From positions 4,431,981 through 4,495,980 of the forward strand of contig OX345648.1 of NCBI GenBank assembly GCA_947044365.1: DNA of 64,000 nucleotides, written 5' to 3'. This document shows, piece after piece, positions 56,460 to 64,000 of this stretch (positions within the stretch are counted from its first letter, which is position 1; the number at the start of each line of letters is the position of its first letter). This stretch comes from Petrosia ficiformis (lineage: Eukaryota; Porifera; Demospongiae; Haplosclerida; Petrosiidae). The translations under genes and the position numbers were made by a program. The notes beneath the pieces are model-generated. The model worked only from the letters and a program-made list of their open reading frames with translations, searched no databases and was not told the origin of the DNA.

Positions 56460-58170
56460 GAGGTAATAGTATTAATAATACTAATAGACAGTATAAGAAA
56501 TAGTATTAGTAATATTAATATACAATCTCAATGTCTACTAATTGTTCATTTAAAGTAGAGAGACTTTTTAGTATTTGAGGGAAACTTTTTTAACCAGAAA
56601 GGTACAGACTTACTAGTTTTTGAGAAACTCATGAACATTAAATACAATGGTTATTTAAAGTTTAAAACATAAAAGAATTTCAAAGAAACTTCAAAGCTAT
56701 AGTAATTAATTCATAACAGTAACACTGACTTAGGCAATAGTAATCTACTGATTTTAAAGGTAATTGGGCTCGCCGCGCCTACGCGTGGGCGAGTCTTTAG
56801 TACTTTGGTTGTCATTCTGTCATTCATTCTTTCTTTCCTTCATTCTGTCCCCACTTTTTTTATTTAATCGTCAATTTAAAGACTTCATAGAGTAGAGAAA
56901 GTTTATCAAAATCGCATTGCAAAGAAATTTGCCACAGACATTGTTTTAGCAAGTTATTCATTCATTCCTTCCCAACTTTTTTTACTTTGAACAGTTATAA
57001 CTTCAAACGCATAGCTCCTACAGCCGCCAAACTTTTAGATCTGTTCAAAAACATGGTCTTCTATTGCTCTGTTGTTTTTATAATGAAGTAAACTGTATGA
57101 AAAGTTACTTAGAATGGAAAATGCTAAACTAACTACACATCCTAGCCAGATGCTTTAAGCGTCGATTTAAAGACTTGATAGAGTAGAGAAAGAAGTTTAT
57201 CAAAATCGTATTGAAAAGAGATTTGCCACAGACATTGTTTTAGCAAGTTACAGACTCATACATTCTATCTCTGTAAGCTCTCAAGTTTCTGCCATTTACT
57301 TGCAATAACTCACACCCTCAGCCACACCCAATGTGATCAAGTGAGAAGGTCAGTTTAGAGCCATACCTTCCTTCTCAACTGGCCGCTATTATCTGAACTT
57401 TTGTTTGACTTTCAAATTACATATATTTGAACTGTAAGTTCAATGCTTTTGCTCATTGTAGTTGTAACAATGTACAATTCATTATAGGATAATTATCTTT
57501 AGTAACTGACAGTTGTGGCATAGATATTTTGGTAATGAATGATGTAATGAATATTTGTTAGAAGAGTATATTATATAATTTGACTGTAAGTAATATAGTT
57601 ATTATACTAGTGCAAAGCAGTATAGATGATGGAGAATCATTCTTAGTCATCTTCCATGTGTTTTTATATTTATCAGAAATAATCTTAGCCAGTCTAGCCA
57701 CAAAAAAACTTTCTTAACCAACTTTCAACTTTATATAAACAACAAATTCAAATTTAAGCTTGTTACTTTCTCTCTTGCATCTCATTTATTTAATTGGCAA
57801 CCTATCCTTAAGCTACAGCTGCGAGGCCACGCACCAAAGGTGCTTCATTGTAATGGTAATATATACTACATGATTTAGGTAGGTAGTAATTACCGTGGTG
57901 TCAGAAATAGTTCGTCCATCCACGTAATTTACACTAGATGATTATCTAATATATATATATTACTAATAATTCTAGATAAAATACCTTTTATATCTTAATG
58001 TCAGAACTAGCAGAAAGTATGAAGGACAGTAAATTTGCCTAATTGACCATGTGCTTGTGCATGAAGAAGGTAGGGCTAAGAGCTAGAGGTAAGGTTTCAT
58101 CCAAACCAAAAATTGCAATCAAGTTACAAACTTTCGCAGGTATACGAACTCTTTCTGATGCCACTGCATA
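56460..58170. other. 1.7-kb insertion within the second PNPO block
   Basis: Not present in block 1. Contains 'gctcgccgcgcctacgcgtg', a GC-rich start typical of the repeats in this window, and two related segments (about 56872-56960 and 57160-57250) sharing 'cagacattgttttagcaagt'. No protein recognised. Probably a mobile element or several. Confidence 0.55.
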
Positions 58171-58931
58171 ATAGTGATAGTAATAGTAATGATTTTTAAG
58201 GTATAGTATATTACATTGACTTACGAGGTAATAGTAATATACAAGGTAATAGTTATATATTACATTGCATTGTCATGTCTGATCAGTGCTGTGGTTAGCT
58301 GAATTTTGCTAATTAAAATGAACATCTACAACAACTGCAGAACAGGAAGGTTGGAGGATTGTGGATTATTGGACTGAAGTCCAACCCTACACACTGGACA
58401 ATCCCAATACTGATCTCAAACACTGTGGTAACAATAAACAGACACATCCCACTGCAAGCAATTGGCCTGAAGGGTCTGATAAAAGCCTATACATCAACTT
58501 GTACCAGCCATGCATTCAAAATAGAACATCAATCAGAAACATCACTGCAGTTATTTGTCAACCACAAAATATCATGCTGAGTTTACATATGAATGTAGTT
58601 AGTATGACTGAATGAATAAAAGGTGGGATATAGTAATACATGTTTAGATACAAGGCTTCCACTCACTTGCAGTGGGATGTGACTGAGCAGTAATGTTGAG
58701 TGTTGACTCTCAGTATTCTGATTAGACTCCTCCTGCAAGCATATATATATATATATATAATAGGAAATAGTGAGAGAGAAAGCTAGTAGTAAAAGTATAT
58801 TCAAAATCAGCTCGCTTGCCAAAAAGTCATATCACAGGATAATGAGGATATCACATGATTAAGCTTAAGTAGGTGGAGTTGGGAAAGTCCAATTAGTCCA
58901 TGGAGTATGTTTGTTAGGTGTTGTAAGTACA

Positions 58932-61900
58932 ATGTCTGAACGTCTTGTTGAGTACTTAGTTGTAGCTGGTGCAGGCAAAGCTGAACCTAGACCAACCACC
59001 CCTCCTGGTAAATAATATGCTAATTGCATAATTTGTAGCAGAAATATAATGGTAGTGCCTTTTTCCTTTCAGATCAGTCTGGGGTTGTGTCCGTGGTTGA
59101 GATAGAGGCTTGTGTACATCAAAGGTTCCCACTTGATAACAAGCCAGGCTTTCCTTTGCCATATGGAATTGAAAGGGTAAAAAAAATCATCTTTTTAAAA
59201 TTACTTTAAAAATTGGGTTTCTTTAGTTCTGCAGACCTCAGGGATGGTTTCTAACTAGTCATGCATCTCCACCTTCTTTCACAAACTTTGTTCTGACGAG
59301 TGAAACAGGAAGTCGATTGTACTGTACATCCCTCAACTTTCACCAACCGAGTAGCAAAATGGCTGCTAGGCAACGCCAGAGACTGCAGCAACAGCAGCAA
59401 ATAGACAAGGAGAAAGATACAAAACAAGAACAAGAACAAGAACAAGATGAGCTAGACATGCCTCCCATTCGAAGAGGTTCATGTAAGTATATAAAAGAGC
59501 TATGAAAATTCAATTGTGATGTTTATTTGACCGAATCCATTATTTCATCATAAAGGTCATTCTTGTTCACCTCAGAAACATGTTCGTTACTTTACCTGTA
59601 CCGTTTCATATAATTACCCTTCCCGTTCTTTTTCCATATGTCAAATTTCAATCCATTGCTTCATTATTAAGGTATAGTATAATCATGTATTAACCTTATG
59701 ACATTAAACTATACACTATATTACATATAAAGTCATCACATGATAATTTGAGGTCATCATGAATGTGAACAGACTTTAGTATAATCATGTATTACTCTTA
59801 ACAAACTGTGCATACATTTTAGAGTTTATATTACATTTACATTACTATGTGTTAGATTTGAGATAGAAAAGTTTATGACTTCCCAGTTTCCTGGCATAGT
59901 GAGATAATGTAACTATAGTATCACACATTTGCAATAACAAAATTTAAGTCTATAAACCACTAATTATAGAGTAATTATAATTATACACATGATCAGAGTT
60001 TTTGATAAGTTTTGAAGCATGGGCCAAATTGGCTCAACAATGGTTAGTGTGTGTGCCATTGGGAATACATCTTGAGCCAATTAACAAAGAGTTAATGCTG
60101 TTAGTAATAATATAATCATAATTACCTGCGCCACTGGCCCACAGAAAGAACTCTGCAGTGCCAAATAGGAAGCCCTTTAGGCCAATTGTGCGCCATATAA
60201 ACTTATCAAAAACACTGCACATGATCTATTTTCACTAAATATAATCTGCATTATGATACATGTGCATTCTATATAGTGTTTTTGATAGGTGTACTATTGG
60301 CCCAAAGAGCTTCTTATTTGGCACTGCACAGTTCTTTCTTTGGGCCAGATGGTGCAGTTAATTATGATTATACTGTCGCTATCACATTAACTCTTTGTTA
60401 ATTGGCTCAAAATGTATTCTCAATGGCGCACACACTAACTAACCATTGTTGACTCCATTTAGCCCATGCTTCAAAAAGTATCAAACACTAATTCTATAAC
60501 TAAGTATAATAGCCTTCAGAGACTAACAAATCTAAATAATAACTGACTATACATGTACAATGTACTGTATGGCCCTAAATTTTCGCGGGCTATAAATTTA
60601 GCATTTTTCACGAAAACTAATGAATCGTGAAAATTTTATTCCCGAAAATAATGGTCGTCCATGCCCGCCAAATATGATCATTTTTGGTGAACATAAAATA
60701 GTTGAATATTGTCCTTCATGCTTTTAGAAATGAATGCATGATGGAAGGAATCAAAATATCAGACTAATGTTGAAACTATTAATTTTAGAATAAACAATGA
60801 TAAAATGTTTATAGTTTTTTTTGGAACAACTTTCATAAATTAATTTTCATATTCATTATAGTATACCGTATAGTGCTAAACTTTTGCAGGGAAAATTTTT
60901 GCATTTTCACTCAAACCACTTGTACCTCTTATGAGTCTTTTCAAGATCATCACTCTCATTATCCATTGTAGAATAAAACTACATTGTATACCACAGTGTA
61001 CATGCATGTACATCTACTCTCATTAGCCATTGTAGAATAAAACTAGAAGATAAGATACCACAGTGTACATCTACTCTCATCAGCCATTGTAGAATAAAAC
61101 TATATTATAGAAGATAATATACCATAGTGTACTCATTTCTATAGTTTTGTTCAATAAGATACCACAGTGTACATCTACTCTCATTAGCCATTGTAGAATA
61201 AAACTATATTATAGAAGATAATATACCACAGTGTACTCATTGAACAAAACTATATTATAGAAGATAATATACCACAGTGTACTCATTGAACAAAACTATA
61301 TTATAGAAGATAATATACCACAGTGTACATCTACTCTCATTAGCATAAGATACCACAGTGTACATCTACTCTCATTAGCATAAGATACCACAATGTACAT
61401 CTACTCTCATTAGCATAAGATACCACAGTGTACATCTACTCTCATTAGCATAAGATACCACAGTGTACATCTACTCTCATTAGCATAAGATACCACAGTG
61501 TACATCTACTCTCATTAGCATAAGATACCACAGTGTACATCTACTCTCATTAGCATAAGATACCATAGTGTACATCTACTCTCATTAGCCATTGTAAATT
61601 TGCCAGAGTGTGCACACAGTTGTGGCTTAATACAGTACATCTATATTAAATACACTACCTCTGTAATATCCTGTTACCACACACTGAATAGTATATACAA
61701 TAATTACAAAATTGAAAACAGTATCTGAATGATTCTCACTTGTATAGTTTTCTTTATTTGAAAACATTACCACTTAATTCATTATCATACACATAATCAG
61801 GGGTGTGGAAACCTTGAGCCGACTACCGGACATTTTGACCTATTTTCATCACTCTTGTCCTGCTCCCCATATGTTTTGTATACAGTTCAGTTTCAATTTA

Positions 61901-63012
61901 CCGGACATTCACTAGATTTATCGGACAATGTCCTGCATGACTGGCTGTTTCCACACCCTGGCACATAATCATAGTTTAACAATACAATATTGAAAACATT
62001 ACCACTTAATCCATTATCATACACATAACCATAGTCTATATTGAAAACATTACCACTTAATCCATTATCATACACATAACCATAGTCTATATTGAAAACA
62101 TTACCACTTAATCCATTATCATACACATAACCATAGTCTATATTGAAAACATTACCACTTAATCCATTATCATACACATAACCATAGTCTATATTGAAAA
62201 CATTAACCACTTAATCCATTATCATACACATAACTATAGTCTATATTGAAAACACTACCACTTAATCCATTATCATACACATAACCATAGTCTATATTGA
62301 AAACATTACCACTTAATCCATTATCATACACATAACCATAGTTTAACACAATACAATACAATACTCTACATTGAAAACATTACCACTTAATCCATTATCA
62401 TACACATACATGTAACCATAGTCTATATTGAAAACATTACCACTTAATCCATTATCATACACATACACATAACCATAGTCTATATTGAAAACATTACCAC
62501 TTAATCCATTATCATACACATACATGTAACCATAGTCTATATTGAAAACATTACCACTTAATCCATTATCATACACATAACCATAGTTTAACACAATACA
62601 ATACAATACTCTACATTGAAAACATTACCACTTAATCCATTATCATACACATAACCATAGTCTATATTCAATACAATACAATACTCTATTGAAAGCATTA
62701 CCACTTAATCCATTATAATTATACAATGTATATTCAACGCACCTCTTCATTTCATACTTCATCTTTTTCTTCCACACAGCCACAGGAAGTGGTAGTAGAT
62801 TCAGTGAGAGAAGACGAAAAGCCTTCAAGAAGAAGGAAGAAGAGGGTGTAAATCTAAACACTTCTTCCATCAGTATATCTTCAATTGATATTAATCTCGA
62901 TGAAGAGAATGAAGTTCGATATTCACTGGATGTAATATTAGATCCAGAGGAACTTTATGAACCTATGAGCTTATGTCTGGTTTCAAAATTTCCCATGTAT
63001 GATGCATTGCAG
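58932..63012 (+). CDS. DENN-domain protein, N-terminal part (SBF1/2-like), 3' partial
   Basis: DENN proteins act on Rab GTPases as exchange factors. Exons 58932-59007, 59073-59176, 59227-59482 and 62780-63012 join in phase and give 223 residues. The first three encode an upstream DENN (uDENN) pattern: MSERLVEYLVVAGAG, RFPLDNKPGFPLP, GIERFCRPQGW, PPSFTNFVLTSETGSRLYC. By eye this fits SBF1/SBF2 (MTMR5/13: IELFCQPSGW, PPTFFVAVLTD, RHYCACL) better than MADD, but the DENN family is broad. A Gln/Glu/Lys-rich linker follows, then ELYEPMSLCLVSKFP, which opens the central DENN domain (SBF1: LFAPKTLVLVSRL). The gene runs off the window after the donor at 63013. Confidence 0.75.
59556..59776 (+). mobile_element. 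MITE family A, copy 5
   Basis: Ends 'catgaatgtgaacagacttt'; the interior 'aatttcaatccattgcttca' and 'gtataatcatgtattaacct' match the other copies closely. Confidence 0.65.
59998..60213 (+). mobile_element. MITE family B, copy 2
   Basis: Terminal inverted repeat gtttttgataagtttt / aaacttatcaaaaac; inner text gaagcatgggccaaattggc. Confidence 0.75.
60277..60488 (-). mobile_element. MITE family B, copy 3 (inverted)
   Basis: Opposite orientation to copy 2, only about 65 bases away, so the pair can form a large hairpin. Ends gtgtttttgatag and tatcaaacac. Confidence 0.7.
60990..61600. repeat. 34-bp minisatellite and related longer units
   Basis: Unit 'cacagtgtacatctactctc' plus 'attagcataagatac' repeats about eight times at 61318-61590. 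Just before, a longer unit with 'attgtagaataaaactatat' recurs four times. The shorter unit seems derived from the longer by deletion. Confidence 0.9.
61740..62730. repeat. 51-bp minisatellite
   Basis: Unit of 51 bases (tattgaaaacattaccactt, aatccattatcatacacata, accatagtcta), about 14 copies with little divergence. Because 51 is a multiple of three, the minus strand stays open with a 17-residue repeat (VFNIDYGYVYDNGLSGN). This is an effect of the period; there is no sign of a gene. Confidence 0.93.
61798..61961. mobile_element. hAT-like MITE, 164 bp, with 8-bp target duplication
   Basis: Left end CAGGGGTGTGGAAAC, right end GTTTCCACACCCTGG (nearly perfect inverted repeat). It is flanked by cacataat on both sides (61790-61797 and 61962-61969), and this word occurs in the surrounding 51-bp minisatellite, so it is a clear insertion into one repeat unit. 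An 8-bp target duplication and a CAGGG end are typical of hAT elements. Confidence 0.85.
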
Positions 63013-63084
63013 GTAAATAAGGAAGGATAATACATTAATTGCAGGAAATTACATAACAGGCCACACTGTCTGTGATATGAATCC

Positions 63085-63335
63085 TTGGTCATGCCTTAGT
63101 CATAGTCGTGGTCTCAGTCCTGGCTTTGGTCTTAGCCTTGGTCATAGTCCTGGCCTTTTCTTAGTTCTAGTCTGAGTCATAGTCATGGCCTCAGTCATGG
63201 CCTTGGTCTCACTCCTGGCCTTGGTCTTAGTCCTAGTCTGAGTCATAGTCATGGCCTCAGTCATGGTCTTGGTCTCAGTCCTGGCCTTGGTCTTAGTCCA
63301 GGTCTCAGTCTCAGTTCTAGCCTTAACCTTTAAGT
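63085..63335. repeat. Irregular minisatellite of 'agtc(c/a)tggcctt' words
   Basis: Imperfect repeats of ccttggtcttagtcctagtc and catagtcatggcctcagtca in the last intron of the window. No coding potential seen. Confidence 0.85.
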
Positions 63336-63880
63336 TGGTTTAGTCCTGTTAAGTACGAAGCTTTAACAGAGAGTATTACTCAATTAGGCAGTTAATGGAA
63401 TGTCTGGGTTGACTTTTATGGAGTTAATGTCTCTTATACAATCAAAACAACAATGAAGTAGAATGGAGAGAGAGAGTTGCCTTATATATAAATACACTAG
63501 ACAGAGTGGAGACAGCTACTGACAAGTGTAACAATAATATATAAGACAATTAGTGAAAGTAAACAATGAAAAATTATTATACAAAATGGTCATTAAGGAT
63601 AGCTATATTACACATTCAAAATAGTATAATACTTATACAAACCACAGAATACAATAATTTCATGCTTGAGTAGGAACAAAAACATCCTGATATAATCCTA
63701 ACAATGTCAGTACTCCTAACAATTCTTATATCAGATGAGACTACATAAATGCAACATTATTTCATGACTTCTTCTAATGTGAAGAAACAACCTTGAAAAT
63801 AAACTAGATTAAATTACAAATTAATGTTCAACGTTCTGATACAGTTAATGTAAATAAGAATTGACTCTTCAGTTATATAT
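63336..63880. other. Intron of the DENN gene, no recognised content
   Basis: AT-rich, no exon or repeat family recognised. Confidence 0.4.
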
Positions 63881-63927
63881 ATCTCTCTGTCTGTCTCTCT
63901 GTCTGTGTCTTTCTCTCTATCTCTCTT

Positions 63928-64000
<73 letters not shown>
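63881..64000. repeat. CT microsatellite at the window end
   Basis: Over 70 bases of pure (CT)n at the end, preceded by ctgtctgt variants. It runs off the window. Confidence 0.95.

Larger units (their letters stand above)
52225..58800. repeat. Tandem duplication carrying PNPO (two blocks)
   Basis: Block 1, about 52225-54370, and block 2, about 54870-58800, match over the T-rich 3' flank, the PNPO frame, AGTAAT repeats, and the upstream text (cactggataatcctaacact against cactggacaatcccaatact; aggaaatagtgagagagaaa in both). Block 2 is interrupted by about 1.7 kb (56460-58170) that block 1 lacks. Confidence 0.85.
59483..62779. other. 3.3-kb intron of the DENN gene, mostly repeats
   Basis: Contains MITE A copy 5, MITE B copies 2 and 3, a repeat opening ggccctaaattttcgcgggc (60575; similar words at 60870), the 34-bp and 51-bp minisatellites and a hAT-like MITE. 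No exon seen. Confidence 0.75.

Noticed and set aside
60990..62730. CRISPR-like array
   Set aside because: Units are contiguous minisatellites without unique spacers, in an animal intron.
61893..62870. Minus-strand open frames encoding a 17-residue repeat (VFNIDYGYVYDNGLSGN)
   Set aside because: The repeat period is 51 bases, a multiple of three, so any open frame stays open. There is no start context, no signal peptide and no splice structure, and it lies in an intron.

Overview
This is a stretch of animal nuclear genome. It is strongly AT-rich, its genes are split into many small exons by introns often only 50-60 bases long with GT-AG ends, and it is full of microsatellites, minisatellites and short inverted-repeat elements. 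The compact introns and a deeply diverged but complete set of animal genes suggest an early-branching animal, most likely a demosponge; this is inference from gene style, not proof.

Layout, left to right. (1) 283-4284, plus: the 3' part of a YOD1/OTU1 deubiquitinase gene (exon 1 lies before the window). (2) 5727-50994, plus: one giant gene whose splice phases chain from an ATG to a stop over 85 exons, giving about 5,436 residues. It is an RNF213-type AAA/E3 ubiquitin ligase with three tandem SAM domains and a 21-residue repeat added at the N-terminus. The segment that should hold the RING finger has lost its zinc ligands, while the RZ finger near the C-terminus is intact. (3) 51555-51841, minus: a two-exon gene for a 75-residue secreted peptide with six cysteines, of no family I recognise. 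(4) 53037-53654, minus: an uninterrupted pyridoxamine 5'-phosphate oxidase (PNPO) frame, followed by a tandem duplicate whose PNPO copy (55689-56330) is broken. (5) 58932 to beyond the window, plus: the 5' end of a DENN-domain gene resembling SBF1/SBF2 (MTMR5/13), with a 3.3-kb intron full of minisatellites.

Functionally, the first two genes are a ubiquitin-removing and a ubiquitin-adding enzyme lying head to tail. The rest of the DNA is largely introns carrying relics of mobile elements: a Ty3/gypsy-like fragment, a LINE-like fragment, several MITE families with copies kilobases apart, a tRNA-like palindrome, and a hAT-like MITE with a clean target duplication. The most noteworthy points are the SAM-RNF213 fusion, the degenerate RING beside an intact RZ finger, and the cysteine-rich peptide gene.
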